The notes: generated by a model from the letters alone, not told the origin. A DNA stretch of 64,000 nucleotides from Veillonella sp. 3310 (GCF_003999875.1 NZ_RQVJ01000001.1:310001-374000); one strand, 5' to 3'; positions 7,362-18,427 are shown, counted from the first letter of the stretch. Made by a program: numbers and translations.

Positions 7362-9452
7362 TTACTGTGAACTTTTAGAGAATTTAGGAGCAATAACGGG
7401 ATCTTTCCCCTTATTACTTTTTGATTTAGAGGGGCTTTCATCATTTGATGTTGTACCATCATCACTATCTAAATCTCCATCTTTTTTATCTTTTTTATCT
7501 TTATCGTCTTTTTTCTTATCTGTAGCTGGATTTTCATTACCTGCATAAGCCTCTGGTCCTACCCCATCTGGCACAGTAAAGTTTGAACCAGGTGTATCAG
7601 CCAATGCTGCTTGCATATATTGTCTCCAAATAATAGCTGGTGTTTGACCACCTGTAGTGCCGTGCAATGTTTCAGAACCACTGTCATCACCCATCCAAAC
7701 AACGGTTACCAAATCAGGCGTATATCCAGCAAACCAAGCATCTTTTTCTTCGTCTGTAGTTCCTGTTTTACCTGCTGCTGGACGACCGAAGTATGCGTTT
7801 CCACCTGTACCATATTTAATAACAGATTCCAACATATTCGTCATCATATACGCATATTTTGGTTCTACAACACGGGTTTCATCAACAGATGATTCTTCAA
7901 CGATATTGCCATTACGATCTACAATTTTTGTAATAGATACAGGTTTTACTTTCACACCATTATTAGCAAGCACGCCATAGGCTACTGCCATATCCATTGG
8001 GGTTACACCTTTTGTTAAACCACCTAAGGCTACAGCTAAATTATCATCACCTTTTTTATCCAATGTGGAAATACCCATTTTTTCTGCTAAATCCAATACA
8101 TTGGACATTCCTACTTTATCAGCTACCAATACAGCTACTACGTTATTAGAATGTGCTAACGCATTACGCAATGTCATAGCACCAGAATGTTTACGAGAAT
8201 AGTTCTGCGGTTTCCAACCATGGAACTCCGATGGTTTATCCACATATACAGTACCTGGATTATCGCCATGTTTTAAGGCCGCCAAGTAAACAAATGGTTT
8301 AAAGGAGGATCCTGGTTGACGAACCGCCATAGTAGCACGGTTAAAAGAATCTGTTCCTCTACCACCAACCATAGCTACAATATGTCCATTATGAGGGTTT
8401 AGGGAAATCAGAGCCCCTTGTGGTTGGCGCAATCCATTTTCATCAGTATAATAATCTGGCAAGTTTTCCATTGCTTTTTCCGCAGCGCGTTGGGCTTTCA
8501 TATCGATAGTAGTATAGATTTTCATACCTTCTTTGTAAACTGCATTATCTCCATAGCGCTCCGACACTTCATTGATAACATAGTTAATGAAATACCCCAT
8601 GCTACCATAACCATTGGATGATTGTGGTTTATCTAGCAAGTGAATATCCGCTTGTTTCGCTTCTTCTGCATCAGCTTGAGACAAGTATTCATATTTTACC
8701 ATCTGCCCTAACACAACAGCTTGCCGTGCCTTTGCTGCTTTTAAATTGTTAAATGGAGAGTAATAGTTAGGACTTTGAGGTAATCCTGCTAAAATCGCCA
8801 TTTGAGCTAAGGATAAATCTTGTACATCTTTGCCAAAATACACATGCGCTGCCGTTTGCACACCATAAGCACCTTGACCAAAATAAATTTGGTTCATATA
8901 CATTTCTAGGATTTCTTTTTTCGTATAATGTTGCTCAATACGCAATGCCAATAAAGCTTCCATAATCTTACGTTTAAAGGTACGATCTTGTGTCAAGAAA
9001 GCATTACGAGCTAGCTGTTGAGTAATGGTAGATCCACCCTCTGCTACACCATCATGAGCAATATTTACCCATACAGCACGTAAAATACCGATAGGGTCAA
9101 TCCCATGATGACTGTAGAACCGATTATCTTCTGTCGCAATAAAAGCATCTTGAAACTTTTGTGGAATATCCGCCAATTTTACTGGTAAGCGGTTTTCCTC
9201 TGAATGAACAGTAGTAATCAAATCACCATTAGCATCATAAATTTGAGATGATGCTGCTGGTTTTACGTTGCCTACATCCGGCAAGGAAGACATGGTGGCA
9301 CCTAAAAAGCCACAGCCTGCTCCTGCTACAATTAATATAAATAAGATGAAGAAAATCCAAAAGGAACGTTTCCATGATGATTTTTTCTTCACTGGTCTCT
9401 TTTTCACAACTCGTCTCCGAGGAGGAATGGGTCTTGATGAACTAGGATTCAT
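7362..9452 (-). CDS. Class A penicillin-binding protein (PBP1A)
   Basis: Bifunctional peptidoglycan glycosyltransferase/transpeptidase anchored by one membrane segment (about residues 29-51) behind a basic Pro/Arg/Lys-rich cytoplasmic tail. Glycosyltransferase motifs: EDNRFYSHHG with catalytic Glu108, then GGSTITQQLARN. Transpeptidase motifs: SSFK (Ser382 to Lys385), SNN (435-437) and KTGT (562-565). The C-terminal 50 residues are low-complexity Lys/Asp then Ser/Lys, probably a disordered wall-facing tail. The start has GAGAGGTGA upstream, and a good promoter lies about 45 bases before it. tyrS follows directly. Confidence 0.93.
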   Translation of the reverse strand: MNPSSSRPIPPRRRVVKKRPVKKKSSWKRSFWIFFILFILIVAGAGCGFLGATMSSLPDVGNVKPAASSQIYDANGDLITTVHSEENRLPVKLADIPQKFQDAFIATEDNRFYSHHGIDPIGILRAVWVNIAHDGVAEGGSTITQQLARNAFLTQDRTFKRKIMEALLALRIEQHYTKKEILEMYMNQIYFGQGAYGVQTAAHVYFGKDVQDLSLAQMAILAGLPQSPNYYSPFNNLKAAKARQAVVLGQMVKYEYLSQADAEEAKQADIHLLDKPQSSNGYGSMGYFINYVINEVSERYGDNAVYKEGMKIYTTIDMKAQRAAEKAMENLPDYYTDENGLRQPQGALISLNPHNGHIVAMVGGRGTDSFNRATMAVRQPGSSFKPFVYLAALKHGDNPGTVYVDKPSEFHGWKPQNYSRKHSGAMTLRNALAHSNNVVAVLVADKVGMSNVLDLAEKMGISTLDKKGDDNLAVALGGLTKGVTPMDMAVAYGVLANNGVKVKPVSITKIVDRNGNIVEESSVDETRVVEPKYAYMMTNMLESVIKYGTGGNAYFGRPAAGKTGTTDEEKDAWFAGYTPDLVTVVWMGDDSGSETLHGTTGGQTPAIIWRQYMQAALADTPGSNFTVPDGVGPEAYAGNENPATDKKKDDKDKKDKKDGDLDSDDGTTSNDESPSKSKSNKGKDPVIAPKFSKSSQ

Positions 9453-9496
9453 ATGTCACCTCTCTAAAGCTCATTATTTCCTATAGAACTTCCTTA

Positions 9497-9526
9497 ATTA
9501 TACTCTATTTGCTAATTTTTGTACAA
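9497..9526 (-). promoter_or_regulatory. Promoter of the PBP1A-tyrS unit
   Basis: TTGTAC (9521-9526), an 18-base spacer and TATAAT (9497-9502) on the minus strand in the gap between mutS2 and the PBP gene. Confidence 0.65.
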
Positions 9527-9549
9527 ATCGAATTGTCCTAGGATACCAT

Positions 9550-11925
9550 CTATAGGATGACTGTGGTCGCACCTGCACCACCTTCATCTAAACTAGCTAG
9601 GTCATAACTTTTAATACCTGGTAAGGTTCTTAAATAGTCATGTACTCCCGCACGCAACGCACCAGTTCCTTTACCATGAACAATACGCACCGAATTTAAA
9701 CCAGCTAGGATAGCTTGATCAATAAATCTACCTACTTCTACAACAGCTTCATCCACAGTCCTTCCAATAATATTAAGTTCTGTGGAGGCTTGCTGTTGTC
9801 GAATCACCGCCATACCAGATCGTTTCCGCTGACGATTGGACATCGGCACAGGATTTTCTTTGCGCAATAAGGCACTAGCTTCCTCTCGAGTGGCTGCCAG
9901 TAAATCTTTCTCTTTAACAGTGACCGTCAATCCATTCATATCCACTTGAATGCGTTTTCCTTGGATAGCCAATATAGTACCTAAAGACTGTAAGTTATCT
10001 AAGAACACTACATCCCCTGCTTTTATTTTCGTCACATCTAAACGTTCTCGTTTTTCTATAACACCTGTAGGAACAGACACATTGGAAACACCTTTTCTAG
10101 CTTTAGAAATCGCATCTTGTCGCTTTTGTTTATCTGTTTCATTGAAAGAACCTTTTAACTCTTTAATGATTTGTTCACTTTCAATACGAACGGAGCGCTT
10201 CATATTTTGCGCTTCTTCACGAGCTTTTTCTAAGATTACTTTTTTCTTATCTTGTAATGCTTTTTTATCTCTCATCACTTGCGTACGCATGCGACGAACT
10301 TCTTCTTGCTCTTTTTTCAAAGCTCGTTCACGCTCTTGCGTTTTACGTAACTCTTGATTTAATTCACGGAGCATATCTTCAATAGCACTTCGTCCATTTA
10401 GTTCCCATTGTTTACGAGCTAAATCGACTACCTCTTGAGGTAATCCTAAGCGAGCCGCAATGCTAAGTGCATGCGAACTACCTGCTACGCCAATATGTAA
10501 GCGGTATGTAGGGCGTAAAGTCCTTTCATCAAACTCTACATGACCGTTTTCTACGCCTTCTGTTTGGTACGCATATGTTTTTAGTTCATTATAGTGGGTG
10601 CTGACCATCATGAGTGCTCCCTTTTTCCGGAAGTATTCAATGATGGCGATCCCTAACGCACTACCTTCCTCTGGATCTGTACCAGACCCCAACTCATCGA
10701 GGAGCACCAAATCATTAGGTCCCACTTTTTTAAGAATCCGAATCACCTGCGTCATGTGAGCAGAGAAGGTACTCAAGCTTGCTTCAATACTTTGTTCATC
10801 TCCAATATCAGCATAGATATGGTGAAAGATGGGTAAGGTAGACCCACTGTCCGCAGGAATACATAACCCACTTTGGTTCATCAATGCCAACAATCCCAAT
10901 GTTTTCAACGACACTGTTTTACCGCCTGTATTGGAACCTGTGATAAGTAAAATACGATACTTCGTTCCTAACGTAATGGTAGTAGGTACGACTACATTAG
11001 GTGCCAACATAGGATGACGAGCTTGTAATAAGTTCACTTCTCGGCCTTGACTGATGGTAGCTCGTACAGCTTTCATCTGTATGGCGAGTTCTGCCTTGCC
11101 ATAGACAAATTCAACATGTGACACTCGCTTACAGGCATCTAGCAGTGTATCCGCATGAGCTCGTACTAGCTCTGTTAATTCTTTATAAATACGAAGTACT
11201 TCCTGTTCCTCAGCTAATGTCGCCTCTTGTAATTCATTATTTAAATCCACTAATCGCATAGGCTCGATATATAAGGTCGCACCTGTAGCAGATCTATCAT
11301 GGATAAGGCCAGGAAATGCTCCTCGATATTCTTGTTTTACAGGAATAACGTATCGATTATTACGCATGGTAACGATGGCTTCTTGAAAATATTTTTGATT
11401 GTCCTTATCTTGCAAAATTCTTTGTAGATCATTTTTAATAGCATTCTTTGTACGACTCATAGTCATACGTAACTGTTGTAATTTTGGTGTAGCACTATCC
11501 AATAATACACCGTACGCATCAAAAGTTCTTTCAAAGCGTTTTGTCAGCTTATCATGACTTGGTAAATCCTGCACCCATAAGGATAGCAAAGGATACAGCA
11601 AATACTTTTCTTTGAAAAAACGATACATCCGATTATATGCCAAAATCGTAGTATGCAAATCCCAAAGCTCTTCACGAGTCAAAATAATTTCTTTACGACT
11701 CTTGGAGCAAGTGGTGCGAATATCCTTCGTGCCACTGATGGGTTGCTCCACTTCTTGCTCTAAGGAACGCATAGCTTCCACTGTTTCATCTAGAGCATCT
11801 TCAATTTTTTGACGGTTGTGCATAGGTTGCAGATTAAGTGCATATTCTTTAGCTATAGCAGAGGAACACACATCCGCTAACTTTTGCCGTATATGTTGAA
11901 AGTCTAAGACTTGTTCACTATTCAT
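9550..11925 (-). CDS. mutS2: Endonuclease MutS2 (ribosome-rescue/recombination ATPase)
   Basis: MutS-family ATPase without the mismatch-recognition domains. In other bacteria it suppresses recombination and splits collided ribosomes. Visible: core/lever region (1-300), Walker A in LLITGSNTGGKTVSL (Lys336), Walker B region LVLLDELGSGTDP, a long charged coiled coil (about 510-630), and a C-terminal Smr nuclease domain (about 715-791, LNIIGRTVDEAV and VRIVHGKGTGALR). Length 791 is usual. Its start codon overlaps the U32 peptidase stop (TAATG), implying translational coupling. Confidence 0.93.
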   Translation of the reverse strand: MNSEQVLDFQHIRQKLADVCSSAIAKEYALNLQPMHNRQKIEDALDETVEAMRSLEQEVEQPISGTKDIRTTCSKSRKEIILTREELWDLHTTILAYNRMYRFFKEKYLLYPLLSLWVQDLPSHDKLTKRFERTFDAYGVLLDSATPKLQQLRMTMSRTKNAIKNDLQRILQDKDNQKYFQEAIVTMRNNRYVIPVKQEYRGAFPGLIHDRSATGATLYIEPMRLVDLNNELQEATLAEEQEVLRIYKELTELVRAHADTLLDACKRVSHVEFVYGKAELAIQMKAVRATISQGREVNLLQARHPMLAPNVVVPTTITLGTKYRILLITGSNTGGKTVSLKTLGLLALMNQSGLCIPADSGSTLPIFHHIYADIGDEQSIEASLSTFSAHMTQVIRILKKVGPNDLVLLDELGSGTDPEEGSALGIAIIEYFRKKGALMMVSTHYNELKTYAYQTEGVENGHVEFDERTLRPTYRLHIGVAGSSHALSIAARLGLPQEVVDLARKQWELNGRSAIEDMLRELNQELRKTQERERALKKEQEEVRRMRTQVMRDKKALQDKKKVILEKAREEAQNMKRSVRIESEQIIKELKGSFNETDKQKRQDAISKARKGVSNVSVPTGVIEKRERLDVTKIKAGDVVFLDNLQSLGTILAIQGKRIQVDMNGLTVTVKEKDLLAATREEASALLRKENPVPMSNRQRKRSGMAVIRQQQASTELNIIGRTVDEAVVEVGRFIDQAILAGLNSVRIVHGKGTGALRAGVHDYLRTLPGIKSYDLASLDEGGAGATTVIL

Positions 11926-14381
11926 TATGATTCCCCTAAAATTCCTTTAAAAAAGTGTCCCCGCGTAATATGTGTAACTCCTTCTTTACTCGGCGCTTTC
12001 ACAGTCCCCTCCAGTAATTGGTGATACATACTCATCTCTTTAGCAATCCATTTAGGACTTCGTTGTCTTCCATCAATCACTAAGCGCTGCAATCCAGAAC
12101 GTCGTAAGTCATCAATATAGCTTTTCATATCTAATTCTCGACTATTCATAATATGGGTACGGCAGAATGGATCTGTAAAGATAGGAAATAACTCACCTTT
12201 TCTATCCTGTAAAGCATAGTCTTTTTTCGTACACACTAATGGACAACCCCGTTTATACCCAGTACCTGCAAAGCTACTGATTGGACAATACTCTGAAATC
12301 ATCAATTCTACACGGCCCTGTACAATAGCACCAATAGGCATAATCCCTTTATTTGCCATCATATTCATTTGATGCAAGGTAGCCTCTAAGGACACATTAA
12401 CTGTACTAAATCCTAAGTCATTTAATATACCTAAGGTGTGAGAGTTAAACGTTTGCAATCCCGTATCACCTTCCACAACTCCGGTATATCCCAATTGATG
12501 TAACACTTCCAAAGCCCCTAAGAAATGTACTCGAATTCCATCTGGCTTGGCTTGTACCATGTGAACTACCATTTCCTTAAAGGCTGTACTTTCATTATCC
12601 TTAATTACCCTTGGAGTACTAAAGATAATTGTTTTATTCGCCTCACGGCAAAGATGTACAATCTCCTCATAGGCCGTCTGTGGTACTGGGATTCGATGTA
12701 ATGGATCACCAAACACAATACGGTCTACTGGTGTCATGACTGCTTGCTGAACGCCTTCTACAGAATCCACTAGGATTTCTAATTGTTTTGTATCAGATTC
12801 TAGGGGATGAACCTGCGTAAACCCTAATACCTGTCCTACAGATTGAGTCATATCCCCTAATAATTCCATCCCTGTTGGCAAACTCGCTTTCCGAGCTTCC
12901 CATGATGTCACATATTCTTCTATTAGCAATTCTTCCATAGACTCTACAGCATTTCTACGAAGACTATTTAAGACACTGCTAGGCCACATGAAAGGACCTT
13001 CTGGAACTGTTACATGATCTAAGTCAAATAGGGTATTCCCTAAACGGCCTAATTGTTCCGTAATCTTCTCCGTTGACGTCGGTTTGTTATGAGCTATTTG
13101 TAGTATATACTCATCAGTAACCGTTACCGTTTGACCAGACTCTAACATCATAGTCAACGAAACAGTGCTACCTTCTTCGCCATGTAAGAACATATAGGAT
13201 TTGTATTTACGAGTAAAATCTTTTAATCCCCGTTGTTTTGTATACCCCCCTTGACTGGCACGGTATACTTTACCAGAACCCATGCTTTCACTGAGTGGAA
13301 TCTTATATACCGAATGATGACACGTCATATCTTCCATAACTGTAATGTAGTGCACATCACCTGTATGGGCAATGACCTTCAGCAAATCTCCTACAGCAAT
13401 TGTTTCTGTAGTTTCTACCGTTAAGGTGCGTCCTTTGACATGCCCTTCTCCAAGGTATTTCCCTAAATGATTAGGAGCACTGATGGTCATCATGGACTTG
13501 GAACCATTATTTTCCAAATAGGCAGTCGAAAAGCCACGGTTAAATCCCTCTTCCAAGCGAGCAAAATCTTCTGCAGTAGCCTGTCCCGCACGATCGATGA
13601 TAGTCCGATAAGTGCCGATGACTTCATGCACGTAGGATACCTTTTTCATGCGACCTTCTACTTTGAAAGAGGCCACACCAGCTTCTATGAGTTCTTTCAT
13701 ATACGCACTATAGTTCAAATCCTTAGGGCTCATAATATAGGTTTCTTTATCATGGGTGATCTGCTCACCATCTACTGTAACCAGTTGATACGGCAATCGA
13801 CACGGCTGTGCACAAGAACCCCTATTCCCACTGCGTCCACCGATAAAACTACTCATCAAACATTGTCCAGAATAGGAAATACAAAGAGCTCCATGAATAA
13901 AGACTTCAATTTCCGCTTTTGCATGTTTACAAATATGACGAATTTCATCTAAGCTTAATTCCCTAGATAAAACAACTCTAGTAAATCCCAATCGTTCTAA
14001 AAATTGTACAGTCTCCAAATTAGTAGCTGTCATTTGTGTACTACCATGTAACTCTAAGGTAGGTGCCACTTGTCGCGCTATTCTTGCAACGCCAAGGTCT
14101 TGCACAATAATACCATCTACACCAATGTGTTCTAACTCACATAAGTGCTCTGCTAAAGCTTTACTTTCACGGTCACCTACTAGAATATTTACAGTTACAT
14201 AAATACCCACCTGTAATATATGTGCTAGGCGTAATGCTTCTCGCAACTCTTCATAGTCAAAGTTGCCCGCATGGGAGCGAGCATTAAAGACCTTACCGCC
14301 TAAATAAATGGCATCAGCCCCTGCTTCAAGGGCGGCCATGAAATTTTCCATTGTCCCTGCTGGGGCTAATAATTCCATCAT
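11925..14381 (-). CDS. Peptidase U32 family protein (RlhA/YhbU-like, with DUF3656-type C-terminus)
   Basis: The N-terminal U32 barrel begins MELLAPAGTMENFMAALEAG and carries the family signature around VFIHGALCISYSGQC and GNRGSCAQPCRLPY, whose cysteines are typical of the tRNA/rRNA-hydroxylation branch. Residues about 380-818 form the extra C-terminal region found in long members. Family members are linked to 23S rRNA or tRNA hydroxylation or to collagenase activity, and the long form resembles RlhA; the precise substrate is inference. Two adjacent ATGs are possible starts behind AAGGAG. It is coupled to mutS2. Confidence 0.85.
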   Translation of the reverse strand: MMELLAPAGTMENFMAALEAGADAIYLGGKVFNARSHAGNFDYEELREALRLAHILQVGIYVTVNILVGDRESKALAEHLCELEHIGVDGIIVQDLGVARIARQVAPTLELHGSTQMTATNLETVQFLERLGFTRVVLSRELSLDEIRHICKHAKAEIEVFIHGALCISYSGQCLMSSFIGGRSGNRGSCAQPCRLPYQLVTVDGEQITHDKETYIMSPKDLNYSAYMKELIEAGVASFKVEGRMKKVSYVHEVIGTYRTIIDRAGQATAEDFARLEEGFNRGFSTAYLENNGSKSMMTISAPNHLGKYLGEGHVKGRTLTVETTETIAVGDLLKVIAHTGDVHYITVMEDMTCHHSVYKIPLSESMGSGKVYRASQGGYTKQRGLKDFTRKYKSYMFLHGEEGSTVSLTMMLESGQTVTVTDEYILQIAHNKPTSTEKITEQLGRLGNTLFDLDHVTVPEGPFMWPSSVLNSLRRNAVESMEELLIEEYVTSWEARKASLPTGMELLGDMTQSVGQVLGFTQVHPLESDTKQLEILVDSVEGVQQAVMTPVDRIVFGDPLHRIPVPQTAYEEIVHLCREANKTIIFSTPRVIKDNESTAFKEMVVHMVQAKPDGIRVHFLGALEVLHQLGYTGVVEGDTGLQTFNSHTLGILNDLGFSTVNVSLEATLHQMNMMANKGIMPIGAIVQGRVELMISEYCPISSFAGTGYKRGCPLVCTKKDYALQDRKGELFPIFTDPFCRTHIMNSRELDMKSYIDDLRRSGLQRLVIDGRQRSPKWIAKEMSMYHQLLEGTVKAPSKEGVTHITRGHFFKGILGES

Positions 14382-14390
14382 AACTCCTTA

Positions 14391-14427
14391 TATAAAATCG
14401 GTCACCTCCTGAGAGAAATGACCGATT
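14391..14427 (-). terminator. Hairpin between pheT and the U32 gene
   Basis: A 9-bp stem AATCGGTCA/TGACCGATT (14396-14404 with 14419-14427) is followed by a short T-rich run. The loop carries AGGAGG on the minus strand. It is a weak terminator or a leader hairpin of the U32 gene. Confidence 0.55.
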
Positions 14428-14451
14428 CTAACATCCCGTAGGATTTACGTA

Positions 14452-16896
14452 TTATCGTAATGTACAACCTTTATCAGCTAATTTTGCTAAAATCCCTTGG
14501 ATTTTATCTTCAATATCAGCATCTACTAATGTTCCTTCATGAGAACGGAAAGATAATGTATAGGCTAAGCTACGATATCCATCTTGAATATGTTCCCCTT
14601 CATACACATCGAAAATACGAACAGATTCTAAATATTCGCCGCCTTCTTCTTGCATCACTGCTAAGATGTCACCCGCTTGTACCGTGTTTGGTGCCACAAT
14701 CGCTAAGTCACGGCTTGTGCCTGGGAATTTAGAAATACCTGTGAAAGAAATTCCTTTTCTGTTCACTTGCAACATAGCTTCTAAATCCATTTCAAACAAG
14801 TAGGCTTTTCCATTCACATCATAGTGGCTTGCCACTTGTGGGTGTAACTCGCCAAAGCGAACGATTTCAACACCATCTACAGTAATGCTTGCACTTACAC
14901 CTGGGTGTAAGTAATGTTCTTTACTACGAGCAATACCATACTCATCAATACCCAAACCAGCAAGTACAGATTCAATGATACCTTTTACATCGTAGAAATC
15001 TACATTTCTAGCCGGCACATTCCATTCTTGACGATCCCATTTACCTAGGATCACACCTGTTGCCATCATGCGTTCTTTAGGCAATTCTGTAAGAGGTAAT
15101 GCTTTTGGTTCATATACTGCGGCAACCTCAAACAATGCCAAATCCAAATTCTTTTGCGCTACATTGCGTTTTGCTGTTTCTAATACGCTAGGTACCAATG
15201 TAGTACGCATCACTGGGAATTCCTCTGAAATTGGATTCAAAATAGGAATCGCTTGATGTCTGCTATCTGTGTCTGGAATCAACAAATCTTGTAAACTATC
15301 TTTATGCATGAAACTGAAAGTAATAATTTCATCTAATCCAGCTCCTGCCAAACTATGTTTTACATCGTGCACCAAAGTATGCATAGGAGATACGGTACCA
15401 GTTTGGATCCGTGCCAATGGTGTAGTTGGTTGAATCTCATCATAATTATGAATACGTGCTACTTCTTCCGCAATATCTGGCATACCGGTTACATCATCAC
15501 GCCAAGATGGGATTGTAGCAACTAACACGTCACCCTCTTGTTGCACTGTAAAGGACAATGTTGCTAAGATATTCACCATTTCTGCTTCATCAATTGCAGT
15601 TCCTAAATAAGCATTAACAGCTGCACTTGTGAAAGACACAGTACGTACTTCTTTTGGTGCTGCATATACATCAATCACACCTTTGGCAACCGTAGCACCT
15701 GGTGTAATGTCTAATAACAATTGTGCTGCTCGGTCTAATGCTAATGGTGTCATTTCACTATTTACACCACGTTCAAAGCGACCAGATGCTTCAGAACGTA
15801 AGCCTAATGCACGAGAGGTACGGCGAATAGATGCTCCATTAAATACAGCAGCTTCCAATACAACCGTTGTTGTTTCAGTAGATACTTCACTATCAGCACC
15901 ACCCATGACACCAGCGACCCCTACAGGACGATCAGCATCAGCAATAACAAGCATAGTATCTGCTAATGTGCGATCATTGCTATCTAAGGTTTGAATCACT
16001 TCGCCTGCTGTTGCTTTGCGAGCCACTAAACTATGTCCATGAAGATGATCATAGTCGTACGCATGCATTGGTTGACCTAACTCCAACATCACATAGTTTG
16101 TTACGTCCACCACATTGTTGATAGGACGGATACCGCAATTGCGCAAACGATTTTGTAACCATAATGGAGATTTTTGAACTGTTACATTTTCAATCAAACG
16201 TCCCATGAAACGAGAGCACAACTCGGTATCTTCAATGGAGATACTCAAACGACCTTCAATAGATGGTCCCTCTTCTGGTACTGTAACCTCTGGGAATGTA
16301 GCTTCTGATTTACCTAATACAGCAAATTCTCGGCTTAGACCTACCATAGAGAAACAATCTGCACGATTTGGTGTTAGCTCAAATTCGTACACTACATCAG
16401 TAAGACCTAGCACTTCTTTTACATCTCGTCCGATAGCTGTGCCTTCAGGGAAAATGTAGATCCCTGTCGCTTCTTCTGGCAATACTACGTCTGTGGATAA
16501 GCCGAACTCAGCCACAGAGCAGAACATGCCTTCCGACACTTCGCCACGAAGTTTGCCTTTTTTAATTTCAGTGCCATCTGCTAAGCGAGATTTATGGTAC
16601 GCCACTGGAACAATTTGTCCCACTGCCACATTCGTTGCGGCTGTTACGATTTGTTTCGTAACTGGTTCCCCTTCTTCTGTTAAGCATTCTACTTGGCACA
16701 CTTGTAATTTATCAGCATCAGGATGTCTTGTAATCTCTACGATTTTTCCTGTATAGATTTTTTTAATGCCTGTATCGCAGTGGATTACTTCTTCTACTGG
16801 AATCCCTGCTTGTGTCAAAGCATCTGCAAATTCTTGTGGGTTCTCGCCAATATTCACAGATACATAGTCTTTCATCCATTGTAAACTAGCTTTCAC
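14452..16896 (-). CDS. pheT: Phenylalanyl-tRNA synthetase beta subunit
   Basis: Beta chain of the (alpha-beta)2 PheRS. Domains in order: N-terminal tRNA-binding OB fold (about 40-150, IYTGKIVEITRHPDADKLQV), B3/B4 editing domain (about 210-400), B5 domain (about 405-475), catalytic-like core, and C-terminal anticodon-binding FDX-ACB domain (about 720-814, FTGISKFPGTSRDLAIV). Length 814 is typical. It follows pheS by 9 bases, forming a pheST operon, and is followed by a hairpin. Confidence 0.96.
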   Translation of the reverse strand: MKASLQWMKDYVSVNIGENPQEFADALTQAGIPVEEVIHCDTGIKKIYTGKIVEITRHPDADKLQVCQVECLTEEGEPVTKQIVTAATNVAVGQIVPVAYHKSRLADGTEIKKGKLRGEVSEGMFCSVAEFGLSTDVVLPEEATGIYIFPEGTAIGRDVKEVLGLTDVVYEFELTPNRADCFSMVGLSREFAVLGKSEATFPEVTVPEEGPSIEGRLSISIEDTELCSRFMGRLIENVTVQKSPLWLQNRLRNCGIRPINNVVDVTNYVMLELGQPMHAYDYDHLHGHSLVARKATAGEVIQTLDSNDRTLADTMLVIADADRPVGVAGVMGGADSEVSTETTTVVLEAAVFNGASIRRTSRALGLRSEASGRFERGVNSEMTPLALDRAAQLLLDITPGATVAKGVIDVYAAPKEVRTVSFTSAAVNAYLGTAIDEAEMVNILATLSFTVQQEGDVLVATIPSWRDDVTGMPDIAEEVARIHNYDEIQPTTPLARIQTGTVSPMHTLVHDVKHSLAGAGLDEIITFSFMHKDSLQDLLIPDTDSRHQAIPILNPISEEFPVMRTTLVPSVLETAKRNVAQKNLDLALFEVAAVYEPKALPLTELPKERMMATGVILGKWDRQEWNVPARNVDFYDVKGIIESVLAGLGIDEYGIARSKEHYLHPGVSASITVDGVEIVRFGELHPQVASHYDVNGKAYLFEMDLEAMLQVNRKGISFTGISKFPGTSRDLAIVAPNTVQAGDILAVMQEEGGEYLESVRIFDVYEGEHIQDGYRSLAYTLSFRSHEGTLVDADIEDKIQGILAKLADKGCTLR

Positions 16897-16905
16897 GATA
16901 ACCTC

Positions 16906-17928
16906 CTAGAATTGCGTTAAGAAACGTTTATCATTTTCATAGAATAAACGTAAATCATTAATACCATATTTCAACATTGCAATACGTTCTACGCCCATAC
17001 CAAAAGCAAACCCTTGCACTTCATTTGGATCGTAACCATTCAACTTTAACACATTTGGATGTACCATACCACAACCAAGAATTTCTAACCAACCTGTGTG
17101 AGAACATACACGGCATCCTTCACCATGGCACATGCAGCAAGAAATATCTACTTCTGCACTTGGTTCTGTGAAAGGGAAGAAACTTGTACGGAAACGAACC
17201 GCAGTATCTTCACCAAACATTTTTTTCAAGAACAATTCCAATGTACCTTTCAAATCAGAGAAGGTAATATGTTTGTCGATCACAAGACCTTCTACTTGAT
17301 GGAATACTGGGGAATGCGTAGCATCATAGTCCCAACGATATACTTTACCTGGCGCAATCATGCGGATAGGCGCATTTTTTTCACTACCTTGCAATGTTCT
17401 AGCTTGTACAGGAGACGTATGCGTCCGAAGTAATACGGAATCAGTGATATAGAAAGAGTCCTGCATATCGCGAGCTGGATGGTCCGCCGCTAAATTCAAG
17501 CATTCAAAGTTAAAATAGTCCGATTCAATTTCAGGGCCTTCTTCTACTGCATAACCCATGGATACAAAGAATTGTTCAATTTCTTCATTGATTTGTGTCA
17601 ATGGATGTAAATGGCCTTTGCGAACAGGACGACCTGGCAATGTGATGTCGATCGTCTCTTGTTCTAATTTAGCCGCCAATACAGCAGCTTCCATTTGTCG
17701 TTGCACTCCGTCTAAAGCTTCTTCCAAAGCTACACGAACTGTATTTACCAAAGCACCCATAGCAGGACGTTCTTCAGGAGACAGTTTGCCCAATCCTTTT
17801 AATAACGATGTGACTTCCCCTTTTTTACCTAAATAGGTAACACGAATATCTTGTAATTCCTGCAAGTTTGCGGCCCCTTGAATTTGGGCAATTGCCTTTT
17901 CTTGCAATGCTTGCAATTGTTCTTTCAT
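16906..17928 (-). CDS. pheS: Phenylalanyl-tRNA synthetase alpha subunit
   Basis: Catalytic class II chain of PheRS. An N-terminal coiled coil (about 1-90, binding tRNA) leads into the core, with motif 2 around [20 protein letters not shown] and motif 3 in [17 protein letters not shown] near the C-terminus. The Cys-rich stretch [17 protein letters not shown] at about 265 is seen in Gram-positive enzymes. The 340-residue length is normal. It is preceded within 17 bases by a thioesterase gene and no T-box leader is visible, so expression is likely driven from the promoter upstream of that gene. Confidence 0.96.
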   Translation of the reverse strand: MKEQLQALQEKAIAQIQGAANLQELQDIRVTYLGKKGEVTSLLKGLGKLSPEERPAMGALVNTVRVALEEALDGVQRQMEAAVLAAKLEQETIDITLPGRPVRKGHLHPLTQINEEIEQFFVSMGYAVEEGPEIESDYFNFECLNLAADHPARDMQDSFYITDSVLLRTHTSPVQARTLQGSEKNAPIRMIAPGKVYRWDYDATHSPVFHQVEGLVIDKHITFSDLKGTLELFLKKMFGEDTAVRFRTSFFPFTEPSAEVDISCCMCHGEGCRVCSHTGWLEILGCGMVHPNVLKLNGYDPNEVQGFAFGMGVERIAMLKYGINDLRLFYENDKRFLTQF

Positions 17929-17945
17929 TGATTCCTATCCTCCAA

Positions 17946-18398
17946 CTATTCTTCATCTAACAACGACCATGGTAATGCTGGCAATTCCATGTCACCCAAT
18001 ACCATGAAGGTTCCACTTCCCATAAACACAAGCTCTCCCATATCATTATATAGGCGACAGGATGTAACCATCGTCGTCTGTCCGTTGTGTTCCACATTGG
18101 ACACGCCTCGAATCCTTGCATTCTTTGGCAATGCTTTCACAAAATTGCCATTGATTTGCGCCGTTGTCACTTGTTTTCCTAATGTAATACAAGCCAATCC
18201 CATGAGATAATCTGACAAACTCAGATGCACCCCGCCATACACATCGCCTCGTGGATTGCTATGTAACTGTTTTTCACTGTAAAAGTCTAATTCCACATGA
18301 CCAGGGGACACATTGCGAAGTGTCACATGATGCAATACCTCAAAGGGATGAGCACTTGTATGGTCTTGGAAGTATTCCAATAATGTCTTATATTCCAT
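17946..18398 (-). CDS. PaaI/hotdog-fold thioesterase
   Basis: 150-residue hotdog-fold protein expected to hydrolyse acyl-CoA thioesters in the cytosol. The segment HSNPRGDVYGGVHLSLSDYL has the PaaI-type layout, with the N/H and D/S residues of the active-site helix. It precedes pheS by 17 bases and lies behind its own promoter, so it is probably first in a thioesterase-pheS-pheT unit. The substrate is unknown, and the link to PheRS may be only transcriptional. Confidence 0.8.
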   Translation of the reverse strand: MEYKTLLEYFQDHTSAHPFEVLHHVTLRNVSPGHVELDFYSEKQLHSNPRGDVYGGVHLSLSDYLMGLACITLGKQVTTAQINGNFVKALPKNARIRGVSNVEHNGQTTMVTSCRLYNDMGELVFMGSGTFMVLGDMELPALPWSLLDEE

Positions 18399-18427
18399 AT
18401 TTGCAACCTTTCTAAGCTTATCCTTTT